A model generated the notes under the pieces. It saw only the letters and a program-made list of their open reading frames with translations. It was not told the DNA's origin and did no database searches. Shown one piece after another: positions 15,985-25,332 of a stretch of DNA of 51,448 nucleotides (its first letter is position 1; each line of letters begins with the position of its first letter). Both the position numbers and the translations under genes were made by a program. The stretch comes from Spirochaetota bacterium (GTDB lineage: Bacteria; Spirochaetota; UBA4802; JAGODF01): the NCBI GenBank assembly GCA_029573825.1, contig JAKQCH010000420.1:1-51448 (forward strand), read 5' to 3'.

Positions 15985-18501
15985 TCAGCGGGGTGTGTGG
16001 AGAAGAGCGAGCAGGGATTTGTCAATCCCCTCACGCCGGTTGTAGTCGCGTTCAGTAATGATTCGGTGCTGGTTTTTGATAAATCCGATATTGTTCCCAC
16101 GGTGGTGTTGTACGAAGTCCATAATTTTTACTGCGATGCTGAGGTTTTCATGAACATCCGTACCCCGGTGTTCCTGGTACACCCCGATGCTCAACGGTAT
16201 CGCGGATATGATCTTTTCTCCGGTATCAATTGTAATTTCACCTGCCGCCCGGTGGACCGAATCAAGTATATCCAAAACTGAAGCGTGGGATGCGTTGGTG
16301 ATGTATCCGGCGAAAAGGTTGCCATTATAACGGAACACAATATTTTTTTTCTCTCTGCTCTGAAAGCATACAAAATGCAGAAATCTTTGGGATACTTCAA
16401 TTATCACACGGTCCCCATTGTCATGTCCATAGGTAGCATTGATGGCATCAATCGTGTCGATACAGGCGACAAATACGAACCTGAGCGTGTCGGAATAATA
16501 GCGGTTGTCGGTATCGTACACATCGGGAATCACGTGGTCTTCAAGGAATTCCTGCTTCAATAACCCTGTCAGCGAGTCGCGGTAGATATGAAGCGCTGAT
16601 TCGTCAATATCTTCATCAAAACCATATAGTGCATGAATGCCTGGAAGTGAAACATGTTTCCCGGAAGTGGCCTCTTTTCTCTGTGCAGCAATTTCATCAG
16701 CTTTCGGCTTCATGATTTCCATTTCTTTCTGCATTTCCGCAACACCGGGATGATTCAGGATCTGTGAAATATAAAATGCAAGCGCGCATGTGTTTTCAAG
16801 AAACTGCTGCAGGGTAAGTGACGGCATATTCAGAACACGGTGCGCCTTTGCTGACCGGGTTTTCGCAATGACCGCACTGGTGTAAAAATCAAATCCGGAT
16901 TCGATTTTTTCCGGGATCAGCTCTTTCCGGGAATAAAAATCATTGATCAGGCTGTTCAGCTCGCCGGCAAGGGTGTAGCTTTTTCTGCTGATAGCAAGCA
17001 GCATCTGCCGGACATCATTTTCAATGAGGGAGTATCCTGTTCGCGGTGTTTCCTGAAGTGTAAGGTAGTGCAGATATTCCTCCGCTTCCATCGTCTCGGG
17101 GACAGTGAGCTTCGAGAGATCTGCGGCGCGTGATGCCGCAAGGTCGAATTCATACAGGTTGTAAGGAGACGCCGCTTCCCGCAGTTTCGTATACGGGGAG
17201 AAAAATCCAGGGAACTGTGCTCCGTCATATTCAAGAATGAAACCGTCCTCATCGTTTATTGCCTCGACAAAAAAGGAAATAAAACCTTCAAGAATACGCC
17301 TGATGCGCAGGGCGGGTTTGATGCGGTGTTCTTCAATCCATGACTGGTATTTTGTTCCGGTTGCAATCCGGTATAGCTTTTCCTCAAGTGCGGCGCCTGC
17401 AGGCAGGAAGCGGTCAATGATTCTTTCAAGTTCCTGATATGAATCAAGAAGATGCTGGTTGTCATCGTCTTTAACCTCCCGGCGGTTTTTCTCAGTTTCA
17501 ATGGCACCGGTGGTGAGATTTTTTTTTGAGGAATCAAGCGTCGCGTCACCCTGTATGATGTAGAGAATCTGGTTGATTGTCGTGACCCTGCATCCCATAC
17601 GAGTTGAATAGTATGAAAAGAGAACACCGGGAATGCTGTTTCGGATGTTTTCCTGTGCGGACCGGACAAGGGGCCTGTTGTTGAATATCGGGCGGTCGAT
17701 AAGATCATACAGAACGCCAAAAAAACCGTGAGGAGCTTTTTTCTTTTCGAAATTTTTTTTTGCAGATTGCAGTATGATGTCCGAGTTACTGAGGATTACC
17801 GCGTATACCCTCGTGAACGCATCAATCGCGGAATCAATTTCATAAGGCTGATATGAGGTCTGCTGCCTTATACTGGCGATGTCTTCCAGGGGACTGCGCA
17901 GCTGTGTAATTATTTCCAGGGAGTTGTATTCAATATTTGTCAGTGTGTAGTACTCGTTGTTGAGTGTGTCTTCAAGTCCCTCGGAAATAATCTCCACTGA
18001 TGCTGTTGTTTTACCCCGCAACAGCGAAAAGTATTTATCCTTAAGTCTGTGTGAAAATGCCGTGATCGTACCATGGGTAAGAGCGAACCGTGTGAGCTGA
18101 AGCCATCCTTTCAGTGTACCCTGCATGGCCTTCATGTCGTGAATTTCCTTTTCGACGCGTTCACGGGTCTGGTGGTCTATATGTTGCTGTTGATAACGTG
18201 ATTTGATTGAATAAAGGATGTCTTCCATCATCCTTTTCTTCACATGAGGAGAAAAGCCGGAACCGGTAATCCCCTGAATTTGTTTTGTTTCATGATCTGA
18301 AAGTGAAAAGTTCTTTTTTCGTTTGAATTCTTCGAAGTCGGCAATAATTTTTTCAAGATCTGAAACTGCCATGGTGTCGGATTTTTCCCGCAGATCCCCC
18401 TTCATGCTTTCAAGGAGTCGGGAAAACTTTTCATGGTCACGCCTTTGCGTTTCCATGGTGACAGTATCCTGCGCAGAATTTTCCGGAGGAGATTCTTTCA
18501 T
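15985..18501 (-). CDS. Large helical protein with degenerate GGDEF domain
   Basis: This 838-residue soluble protein is mostly charged alpha-helix, for example residues 1-150. The last ~180 residues form a diguanylate-cyclase-like domain with a recognisable fold: HIYRDSLTGLLKQEFLEDHV, NATYGHDNGDRVIIEVSQRF, then RYNGNLFAGY where active enzymes have RYGGDEF. The GGDEF signature is therefore NGNLF, so cyclase activity is unlikely; GTP or c-di-GMP binding or a scaffold role is possible. No known domain was recognised in residues 1-650. It follows the PBP1A gene by 81 bases on the same strand, so it is probably part of that operon. A GTG at 18549 would add 16 residues but has no better site. Confidence 0.75.
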   Translation of the reverse strand: MKESPPENSAQDTVTMETQRRDHEKFSRLLESMKGDLREKSDTMAVSDLEKIIADFEEFKRKKNFSLSDHETKQIQGITGSGFSPHVKKRMMEDILYSIKSRYQQQHIDHQTRERVEKEIHDMKAMQGTLKGWLQLTRFALTHGTITAFSHRLKDKYFSLLRGKTTASVEIISEGLEDTLNNEYYTLTNIEYNSLEIITQLRSPLEDIASIRQQTSYQPYEIDSAIDAFTRVYAVILSNSDIILQSAKKNFEKKKAPHGFFGVLYDLIDRPIFNNRPLVRSAQENIRNSIPGVLFSYYSTRMGCRVTTINQILYIIQGDATLDSSKKNLTTGAIETEKNRREVKDDDNQHLLDSYQELERIIDRFLPAGAALEEKLYRIATGTKYQSWIEEHRIKPALRIRRILEGFISFFVEAINDEDGFILEYDGAQFPGFFSPYTKLREAASPYNLYEFDLAASRAADLSKLTVPETMEAEEYLHYLTLQETPRTGYSLIENDVRQMLLAISRKSYTLAGELNSLINDFYSRKELIPEKIESGFDFYTSAVIAKTRSAKAHRVLNMPSLTLQQFLENTCALAFYISQILNHPGVAEMQKEMEIMKPKADEIAAQRKEATSGKHVSLPGIHALYGFDEDIDESALHIYRDSLTGLLKQEFLEDHVIPDVYDTDNRYYSDTLRFVFVACIDTIDAINATYGHDNGDRVIIEVSQRFLHFVCFQSREKKNIVFRYNGNLFAGYITNASHASVLDILDSVHRAAGEITIDTGEKIISAIPLSIGVYQEHRGTDVHENLSIAVKIMDFVQHHRGNNIGFIKNQHRIITERDYNRREGIDKSLLALLHTPR

Positions 18502-18582
18502 TTGTTTTTGCCAGAGTGTATAGATTAAAATGCAGCAATAGTGAACCACTGTTTCTTCGGGAGGTCAAGAAAAATGTTGCCG

Positions 18583-21132
18583 CTACCGCAGCAGGTCATC
18601 TCCGACATGCTCAAGGATGGAAGAGCCGGATTTTTTCTTTTTCATTACATTCTTCATGATGGAAGAATGCTGCCGCTGGGTTATATTGCTGGCAGGCCCC
18701 TTTTTCGAGAAATGAACCGACTGCCTGAAATTGCCGCATACAGAACAGGTCTCAGTCGGGACTGTTCCTCCGGGAAATATTTCATTGTAGGTGTGTGTGC
18801 AGCTTCCGGAAGGTTTTAACCCTGACCGTGCGCACACCCGGTGCTCCTCAACGGCGCCAAACACTGGGAAGTCAATAACTGCTTCATCCTGCATGGCAAT
18901 GCGCATATACTGCCCCCATAACGGGGCCGCGACGCCCCCAGCTGCCTGACCGGACCCGAGAGTAAGTCCAAGATTATCGTAACCAATCCATACGCAGGTG
19001 GTGAGCTGCGGGGTAAATCCTACGAACCATGCGTCGCGCCAGTTGTTGGTGGTGCCTGTTTTACCGCCCACAGGGCGGCCGATGCCTGCGGCAGAGGCGG
19101 TACCTTCAGATATTACCGATTTCAGCATGCTGATCATTATCTGTGCTGTTGCAGGTTTTACAATCTGAATGGTCCCTTTTTCCTCCTGCTCCATGATTTT
19201 CTTTTTTATTGTCTCCTCGATGTTCTCGAGTACTTTTCCCTCCCGGTCTTTTATCATCCTGATGGAAAATGGAATCACGTTTTTTCCGCCGTTGGCGATT
19301 ATCGCATAGGCCCTGGTAAGTTCAAGAGGCGTCACTTCAAATGACCCAATAGCGATTGAAAGGTTCCTGGGTATGCGCTGTTTCATTTCAGCCTTGTCAT
19401 ACGAGAGCAGTTTCGCGAAGTACTGCATGACAGTATCGATCCCAAGCGCTTCTGCGATGCGTATCGATACTACATTTATTGATAGCGCGAGCGCTGTCCG
19501 CAGCCTCACAAGACCCTGATACTGGCTGTGATAATTTTCCGGAATCCAGTCACCCCCTTCGCTGTCAAGATATACTATGGGTGAGTCCATTACCGTTGAT
19601 GCCGGAGAAAAGTTTCCGGCATCCATGGCCGCAGCATAAAGAAGGGGCTTGATCGCAGAACCGGGCTGGCGCTTCGACTGTGTTACCCTGTTCAGCTGGT
19701 TGATGCTGGAAAACTCGCTCCCCCCCACCATTGCTTCAATGTATCCGGTCCTGTGGTCAATGGAGACAAGACAACCTTCAACGGTCTGGGATTCACGTTC
19801 GTCGGAAAATGATTTACGGTAATCTTCAATTAACTGTCCAATGTTGTTCATTCCCCAGAAAAAATTGAGGATTTCGATTTCGTCAATGGCGCTTTCCTGT
19901 ATGTAGTTGTTTACCTTCAGGGATTCGCGGGAGCCGGATTTCCTGAACTGGTCGATATCGAAGAGCAGGGAAAACATCTCAACAGTGTCAGTGAAGGTGT
20001 CGATAAAATAGTCCTCATTTCTGTACAGCATGCTGCCTGATACGGAAGACTGCCGCCGCAGGGCATCCTTCAGGAGCTTCTGGGCCGCTATCTGCTTTTT
20101 TACATCAAGGGTCGTATATACCAGGAGCCCTTTTTCATAGACAGTTTCCTCTCCGTATTTTTTGACCAGGATCCGCCTGATATGCTCGGTAAACCATGGT
20201 GCTTTATCGAGCCGTGCGGACCATGTATTATAGCTGGGGGGGAGGTCGTTGATCTGATCAAGGTAATCCGGCCAGAATTTCAGATAAGCTTCCTCTGCCT
20301 GACGGATCGTTATGTATCCCATATCAACCATCCTCGCGAGAACAACACGGTGGCGTTCCATTGAACGCTGGGGATGGCGTATCGGCGAAAGTCTGTTGGG
20401 TGCTGAGGGCAGTGAGGCAAGAAGGGCACACTCGGCGAGATCAAGCTCCCATACATGTTTCTGGAAATAAAAGCGCGATGCTGATTCCACGCCGTATGCG
20501 CCGTGACCAAGAAATATCTGGTTCAGATAAAAGGAGAGTATCTGGTCCTTTGAATATGTCATTTCCATCATGAGCGCGATGAAGGCTTCCTTGATTTTCC
20601 GGTAAATGCTTCGTTCCCGTTCCGTGAGCAGGATTTTTGAGAGCTGCTGTGTTATCGTCGAGCCGCCCTGGCGTATCCTCCCTGAAAAAATATTGATGAA
20701 AAAAGCGCGCACAATTCCCTTGATGTTAACACCGTAGTGGTCATAGAATTCATTATCTTCGATTGCGATAAACGCGTGTATAAGATGCCGGGGTATTCTA
20801 TCAAACAGTACTACTTCGCGCTTCTGTCTGAAAAGTTCAGAAATCAGGACGTTGTTTTTATCATAAATTTTTGTGGTTATATTCGGCTGGAAATTCGCGA
20901 GTCCTTTTACCCGGTAAAAGTCAATAATGACGATAACAATGAACGCAATGATGATGCCCGCACCAAGTCCTGCGGCAATGGTTCTCCCGGTGTGTGACGT
21001 CAGCCCGAAACGGTCAAAGATGTCCCGGATCCTGTTTGTCGAACCACTTCCGCCGAAGCTGGACCCTCCTGACGGCCCACGGCCCTGCCCCGGGGTTCTC
21101 AGGCGTGTTGATATGCCGCTGTATTTTCCCAC
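18583..21132 (-). CDS. Bifunctional penicillin-binding protein 1A (GT51 and transpeptidase)
   Basis: This 849-residue cell-wall synthase polymerises and cross-links peptidoglycan. A Gly/Ser-rich cytoplasmic tail (residues 1-50) precedes one transmembrane helix (51-72). The glycosyltransferase domain has IAIEDNEFYDHYG near 123-133 (catalytic Glu125), QGGSTITQQLSKILL at 155-169 and FLNQIFLGHGAYG-like motifs. The transpeptidase domain has SAIK (Ser492), SIN (551-553) and KTG (691-693). Residues about 365-450 form an insert between the domains. The C terminus has extra Cys residues (RVCARSG, SGSCTH, ETCSVCGN). Start is GTG 21132, with AGGG upstream. It heads an operon with the degenerate GGDEF gene. 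Confidence 0.93.
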   Translation of the reverse strand: MGKYSGISTRLRTPGQGRGPSGGSSFGGSGSTNRIRDIFDRFGLTSHTGRTIAAGLGAGIIIAFIVIVIIDFYRVKGLANFQPNITTKIYDKNNVLISELFRQKREVVLFDRIPRHLIHAFIAIEDNEFYDHYGVNIKGIVRAFFINIFSGRIRQGGSTITQQLSKILLTERERSIYRKIKEAFIALMMEMTYSKDQILSFYLNQIFLGHGAYGVESASRFYFQKHVWELDLAECALLASLPSAPNRLSPIRHPQRSMERHRVVLARMVDMGYITIRQAEEAYLKFWPDYLDQINDLPPSYNTWSARLDKAPWFTEHIRRILVKKYGEETVYEKGLLVYTTLDVKKQIAAQKLLKDALRRQSSVSGSMLYRNEDYFIDTFTDTVEMFSLLFDIDQFRKSGSRESLKVNNYIQESAIDEIEILNFFWGMNNIGQLIEDYRKSFSDERESQTVEGCLVSIDHRTGYIEAMVGGSEFSSINQLNRVTQSKRQPGSAIKPLLYAAAMDAGNFSPASTVMDSPIVYLDSEGGDWIPENYHSQYQGLVRLRTALALSINVVSIRIAEALGIDTVMQYFAKLLSYDKAEMKQRIPRNLSIAIGSFEVTPLELTRAYAIIANGGKNVIPFSIRMIKDREGKVLENIEETIKKKIMEQEEKGTIQIVKPATAQIMISMLKSVISEGTASAAGIGRPVGGKTGTTNNWRDAWFVGFTPQLTTCVWIGYDNLGLTLGSGQAAGGVAAPLWGQYMRIAMQDEAVIDFPVFGAVEEHRVCARSGLKPSGSCTHTYNEIFPGGTVPTETCSVCGNFRQSVHFSKKGPASNITQRQHSSIMKNVMKKKKSGSSILEHVGDDLLR

Positions 21133-21479
21133 GTAAAATTGCCCTGATAATTAGTATGAACCGGTTAGTCCCGATGATATTACACTCTCTGAGAACACGA
21201 TAGCCGTAATTCTGGCAAGTGTTTTTTACAAATAATATTCGATGGACCCATTGAACGAAAGCGCGCTATAGAAATGTAATTTTTTTTTATTATCTCAAAA
21301 AAAATAAAAACAATAAAATATGATAGATATGGGGACATAAATTAAAATAAACGGCTATAAAAACCTTTAAACACCCATAGAATGGCTTACGTGATATTGT
21401 AAATGTGACGAGTGTTTACTGATGATATTATAATCATTTAGCTATCAGGGACGATAGCAATAAATTCAAGGAGGATGTT
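21133..21479 (+). promoter_or_regulatory. Intergenic region: flaB promoter and CsrA-type leader hairpin
   Basis: This AT-rich gap separates the divergent PBP1A and flaB genes. Upstream of flaB a TATAAT lies at 21429-21434 with a GTGACG-like -35 about 18 bases before it. Alternatively TAAT-N15-GACGATAG (21431-21457) loosely fits the sigma-28 pattern TAAA-N15-GCCGATAA. GCTATC (21441-21446) and GATAGC (21453-21458) form a perfect 6-bp hairpin with loop AGGGAC, and the Shine-Dalgarno AAGGAGG lies at about 21468-21474. No small gene was seen in the rest. Confidence 0.5.
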
Positions 21480-22328
21480 ATGATTATAAATCACAATGTT
21501 AGTGCAATATTTGCACATAGAACATTAAAATTTCATGACTGGAGCATGACGAGGGACATAGAGAAGCTCTCATCAGGATTAAGAATTAACAGGGCTGGAG
21601 ATGACGCTTCTGGTCTGGCAGTTTCTGAAAAAATGAGATCGCAGATACAGGGTCTTCGGCAGGCCGAAAGGAATACTGAGGACGGTATGTCTCTGATACA
21701 AACCGCTGAAGGATATCTTCAGGAATCCCATGACATTCTCCAGAGAATAAGGGTTCTTGCGGTACAATCTGCAAACGGAATATACACACCGGAAGACAGA
21801 CAGCAGATCCAGGTTGAAATATCTGAACTTGTAGATGAAATTGATAGAATTTCTTCACAGGCTGAGTTCAACAAGATGAAGCTTCTTACGGGTTCTTTTG
21901 CCCGATTGAACCCGACAGCTTCAATGTGGTTTCACATGGGTCCGAATATGCACCAGCGTGAGCGTGTGTTCATTGAAACAATGACCAGTGCTGCGCTTGG
22001 ATTGCGGAATCCCACCGTGTTGACGTTCATTTCGCTTTCAACACCTTCAAAGGCAAATGCTGTTATCGGTCTTGCTGATGAGGCGCTTCGTGTTATTTCG
22101 AAGCAGCGGGCGGACCTCGGTGCGTATTACAACAGGCTGGAGCATGCCGCGAAGGGACTCCTGAATGCCTATGAAAACGTGCAGGCTTCTGAAAGCCGTA
22201 TAAGAGACACAGATATGGCTGAACAGATGTCATCGTTTACACGGTATCAGATTCTGACTCAGGCAGCAACAGCAATGCTTGCCCAGGCGAACATGAAGTC
22301 ACAGGGCGTCTTACAGTTGTTAAAATAA
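21480..22328 (+). CDS. flaB: FlaB-type periplasmic flagellin
   Basis: This 282-residue flagellin forms the core of the spirochaetal periplasmic filament. The N-terminal D0/D1 helices start [20 protein letters not shown] and include [39 protein letters not shown] and [12 protein letters not shown]. The short middle contains [20 protein letters not shown], which is typical of spirochaetal FlaB. The C-terminal helices end [16 protein letters not shown]. There is no D2/D3 domain, as expected for a periplasmic flagellin. AGGAGG precedes ATG by six bases. The leader has a CsrA-like hairpin, and a strong terminator follows. This is the best phylum marker in the window. Confidence 0.95.
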   Translation: MIINHNVSAIFAHRTLKFHDWSMTRDIEKLSSGLRINRAGDDASGLAVSEKMRSQIQGLRQAERNTEDGMSLIQTAEGYLQESHDILQRIRVLAVQSANGIYTPEDRQQIQVEISELVDEIDRISSQAEFNKMKLLTGSFARLNPTASMWFHMGPNMHQRERVFIETMTSAALGLRNPTVLTFISLSTPSKANAVIGLADEALRVISKQRADLGAYYNRLEHAAKGLLNAYENVQASESRIRDTDMAEQMSSFTRYQILTQAATAMLAQANMKSQGVLQLLK

Positions 22329-22352
22329 TTGAGCCAACATCGCAGTATCATT

Positions 22353-22400
22353 TGAAAAAAATAAAACGCCGGGTACTCCCACCCGGCGTTTTTTTATTTT
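22353..22400. terminator. Bidirectional terminator between flaB and the hydrolase gene
   Basis: AACGCCGGGT at 22365-22374 pairs with ACCCGGCGTT at 22381-22390, with T-runs on both strands (plus: T7 then ATTTT; minus: complement of AAAAAATAAAA). It serves both convergent genes. Confidence 0.9.
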
Positions 22401-22421
22401 GTTCACATGTCTGGTGAAAAA

Positions 22422-23420
22422 TTATTTTTTCACTTTTTTCGCTTTAGTTTTGGCTTTGGCTTTTGCTTTAGGAGCTGCCTTTTTGGCCGGGGCCGATTTT
22501 GCCTTTCCGGCAGGTGCTGCGGATTTCTTCGGAGCGGCTTTTTTAACTAAACCAGACTTTGCAGCTTTTGCCGGTTTAATGTGTTTGGTTATCCATGTGC
22601 TTACCATATCCAGAACTTTCGCTCTTTCAAACTCCACTTCATTCATTGTTTCGTGGTACAGCCCTTCAAAGAGGTGGATTGTTTTGTCTTTTGAAGATGC
22701 CTTTTCGTGGGTGAGGATTGATCCTGAAAAATCACAGATTCTGTCGTCAGTGCCGTGAAATACAAGGAGCGGCATGTTGAGATCAGCGGCATGGTCCATG
22801 CACTTCTGTTCTTCGGCTACAAATTCACTGAACCACTTAAATGTTATCCGGTCATGAACCAGGGGATCGCTTATGTAGGTGTCAATTGTTTTTCTGTCAT
22901 GAGATATCTGTTCGGCATCAAGTTCGTTCGATACGGCTACTCCGGGGAGTATTTTGGAAAAGAATAACGCCATTTTCGCTTTCACTGCCGGCGGTTCAAC
23001 CGCGGGGATGAGACCAGCGGAGGAAAGAATAAGGGCATTGATGTCGTTCGGGTATGCAAGAGCGTATGAAAACGCAATTACCCCTCCCATGCTGTGACCG
23101 AGAAGAATTACCGGAAGATCAGGGTGATAGTTTTTGACAATGTTCATAAAAATTTTAAGGTCATCAGTGTATTCGCTGAAAGAATTGACATGTCCTCTTT
23201 TCCCGGCGGACATTCCATGACCGCGATGGTCAAGGGCGTACACGTGGACGCCCTTCCCGCTCAGCGCATTGATCAGATTCGCGTAGCGTCCGGAATGTTC
23301 TCCAAGTCCGTGTGCGATTACAAGAACTCCCTCCGGCTTTCTGGCAATCCAGCTCTGGAAGAAAATTTCAAATCCGTCTTTTCCTATTATTGTTCCGGTT
23401 GCATGTGTGTAGTCCTGCAT
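22422..23420 (-). CDS. Monoacylglycerol-lipase-like alpha/beta hydrolase with H1-like Lys/Ala tail
   Basis: This 332-residue serine hydrolase has the lysophospholipase/monoacylglycerol-lipase pattern. HGLGEHSGRYANL gives the oxyanion loop, DHRGHGMSAGKRGH follows, and GHSMGG holds the nucleophile Ser. FHGTDDRICD carries the Asp and GLYHETMNE the His. The last ~50 residues are almost only K, A and P (KKAAPKKSAAP, KKAAPKAKAKAKTKAKK), like histone H1 tails. A similar tail ends the enzyme at 43414-44553. ATG 23420 is chosen because GAGG lies seven bases upstream; earlier ATGs at 23438 and 23432 lack one. It lies on the opposite strand to flaB, sharing a terminator. Confidence 0.85.
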   Translation of the reverse strand: MQDYTHATGTIIGKDGFEIFFQSWIARKPEGVLVIAHGLGEHSGRYANLINALSGKGVHVYALDHRGHGMSAGKRGHVNSFSEYTDDLKIFMNIVKNYHPDLPVILLGHSMGGVIAFSYALAYPNDINALILSSAGLIPAVEPPAVKAKMALFFSKILPGVAVSNELDAEQISHDRKTIDTYISDPLVHDRITFKWFSEFVAEEQKCMDHAADLNMPLLVFHGTDDRICDFSGSILTHEKASSKDKTIHLFEGLYHETMNEVEFERAKVLDMVSTWITKHIKPAKAAKSGLVKKAAPKKSAAPAGKAKSAPAKKAAPKAKAKAKTKAKKVKK

Positions 23421-23521
23421 TGTTATCCTCATCTGCATTCTTATAATATTATTATCTGCCTCCTTTAAAGGCTGCTCCGTGAATGATCATTCAGAAGCAG
23501 GGAGGCTCCCTGAGAATTACA

Positions 23522-23559
23522 TAAAAAACCCCTCGGCCCGCATTTAACGGGTGAGGGGT
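23522..23559 (-). terminator. Rho-independent terminator of the FlgT/LPP20-like gene
   Basis: ACCCCTC at 23528-23534 pairs with GAGGGGT at 23553-23559, with an inner CCCG/CGGG pairing. On the minus strand it is followed by six T (complement of 23523-23528). It lies 45 bases after the stop of the lipoprotein gene. Confidence 0.8.
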
Positions 23560-23603
23560 GAAGAATGCAAGAATAATTTAAAAATATGTGTAATTAAAAA
23601 TTT

Positions 23604-24836
23604 TTACTGGTTTCGTACAGCTTTAATAGAAAGCCTGTTCGGTTTCTGCTCCAGAATTTCAATGCCGAACCCGATGCTCGATGCTTTCGAGTTGAGCTCC
23701 TGGGCGAAATCGTGTGTTTTGCCTGCGAATTCAATTTCAAGTTTTGCAGCAGTTCCCGTCTGTCCCCTCGGATAAACTTTACCAACTCCGCGGATACGTC
23801 CCTGAAGCTGCTCCCGGAATTTTGTCATGTCGGCAAAATTAAGGCCGGCAACGGTTATGGTGATCATACGGCGCGTCGCCGATTCGAGAAATTTTTTCGT
23901 TATCTGGTTGAGGAACGGCCCTGATTCGAACTGATTGGTGTCCTCATCAAGCCTGCCGAGCATTTTCCTGAGACATCGCTGAATCGCGTCTTTCGAAGCT
24001 GTTTCCGCGTCAATATGAACTGCGGGAGCGTTCTGCGCGCTGGAGGCGAGAATTCTTCCTGTATACACATCAATGGCGCGGAGGCGGATATTTGCCTGCT
24101 TGGATTTCATGTTGCGTGAAACGCCACGGAGGGCACCTGACTGATCTGAAGTCTGTGCGGTTCCAATTATTATCACCTCTGCCCCAAGATCATCCAGGAG
24201 GAGGCTCTGGACATCTGCCCCGACTTTACCGTCCACCGCTTTCCCCATGAGATTGCGTTCTTTTCTCATGAGTTCCTGGGTCATCTGGGAATCAACAAAT
24301 TCAAATCCGTGATTTCCCATGATTTCCATCATGGTGAGCTCGGCCACAGTGTTCCCCGGCTGATTTCTTGTCCCTTCAAATGTTTCCTGAATGAGCACCA
24401 TGAATTTCGGACGCCCATAGTTGCGCAGTGTCGCTTCGATAGCTTCGTTTACCGCTGCCGGGAACACTTCGCCGCGGATAGTGGTAAAGTATGCGTTGTC
24501 CTGCGGGTATTCTTTCAGCACGGTCCAGTTTTTTACCATTCCTGTTGAACTTGCTTCAACAAGGGATTCCACCAGCGCGAAATCCTGAACTACCTGGCGT
24601 CCTGTAACAGTGGTGCCAAGCTTGGATTTAACCAGTTTATTCATCGCATCATCAATAGCTCTGTCCCGCGCAAGGGCTCTGTCGTTATCAAAAATAGTGG
24701 CGATTCCGGTCGCTTCGCCGATCATGTCGTTCCCGGGCTGTGAGCCATTCTGCCTGACGGAAGAACCGCCGCCGCAGTAAATAGTTGAAAAAATAAAAAA
24801 CATTGCCACAAGCGCCATTACTGTTTTGCGTTTCAT
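23604..24836 (-). CDS. FlgT/LPP20-like lipoprotein
   Basis: This 410-residue protein starts MKRKTVMALVAMFFIF with a lipobox (STIYCGGG), so it is probably lipid-anchored. Next comes GEATGIATIFDNDRALARDRAIDDAMNKLVKSKLG, the alanine-rich helix typical of FlgT N-terminal and LPP20 domains. Two alpha/beta domains follow, for example VLIQETFEGT, LLDDLGAEVIIIGTAQTS and AIDVYTGRILASSAQN, resembling CsgG/TolB-like outer-membrane assembly proteins. A flagellar or secretion-related envelope role is possible, but the name is only by resemblance. ATG 24836 has AAAGGGGTG well placed; the earlier in-frame start at 24950 would hide the signal peptide. Confidence 0.65.
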   Translation of the reverse strand: MKRKTVMALVAMFFIFSTIYCGGGSSVRQNGSQPGNDMIGEATGIATIFDNDRALARDRAIDDAMNKLVKSKLGTTVTGRQVVQDFALVESLVEASSTGMVKNWTVLKEYPQDNAYFTTIRGEVFPAAVNEAIEATLRNYGRPKFMVLIQETFEGTRNQPGNTVAELTMMEIMGNHGFEFVDSQMTQELMRKERNLMGKAVDGKVGADVQSLLLDDLGAEVIIIGTAQTSDQSGALRGVSRNMKSKQANIRLRAIDVYTGRILASSAQNAPAVHIDAETASKDAIQRCLRKMLGRLDEDTNQFESGPFLNQITKKFLESATRRMITITVAGLNFADMTKFREQLQGRIRGVGKVYPRGQTGTAAKLEIEFAGKTHDFAQELNSKASSIGFGIEILEQKPNRLSIKAVRNQ

Positions 24837-25332
24837 CAATATCACCCCTTTAAAATATTTGGCATCCCTCACGGTCGTAATTACCGATAGAATGCCGTCT
24901 CTATGTTGTGAACGGTCTTTCATTTCCCGTATTTCCTGACGTAAACTCACCCGTAAAGAAAGCCATATTGTAATTCGGGGATTTAGAAATTCCAGGATTG
25001 AATGTGTAAAATTAATTTAACAGTACAAATATAATTATAATTATAGAAAATAGTCAAACTATTTTTACAAAGGCGCTTCAAAAACTGTGTTACGTCTTAA
25101 AAAACGGCGGCAGGAGCCCTGTGGGTTTTGAATTGCAGTAATTGGTGGTGTTTCAAATTGTCAGCATCTGTATTTCAGGGTTCCAGGAAGTGCTCATAAA
25201 GAATCGTGGAGGCGGAATTGAGAATTTCATTTGATTGAGATAGTGAAGCGGTATCAGTTTTTTGATTGATATTCCCGGATACTTATCTTCATTATATAAA
25301 AAGTACACCATCACTATTCGCGGGAAAAATTT
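24837..25332. other. Divergent intergenic region
   Basis: This 496-base AT-rich gap lies between the minus-strand lipoprotein gene and the plus-strand HEAT-repeat gene. On the minus strand TTGACT (25057-25052) with TTATAT 17 bases on is a weak promoter candidate for the lipoprotein. Upstream of the HEAT gene TTGATA near 25265 is followed by ATTATATAAAA at about 25292, without ideal spacing. I see no small coding frame with a ribosome site. Confidence 0.4.
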
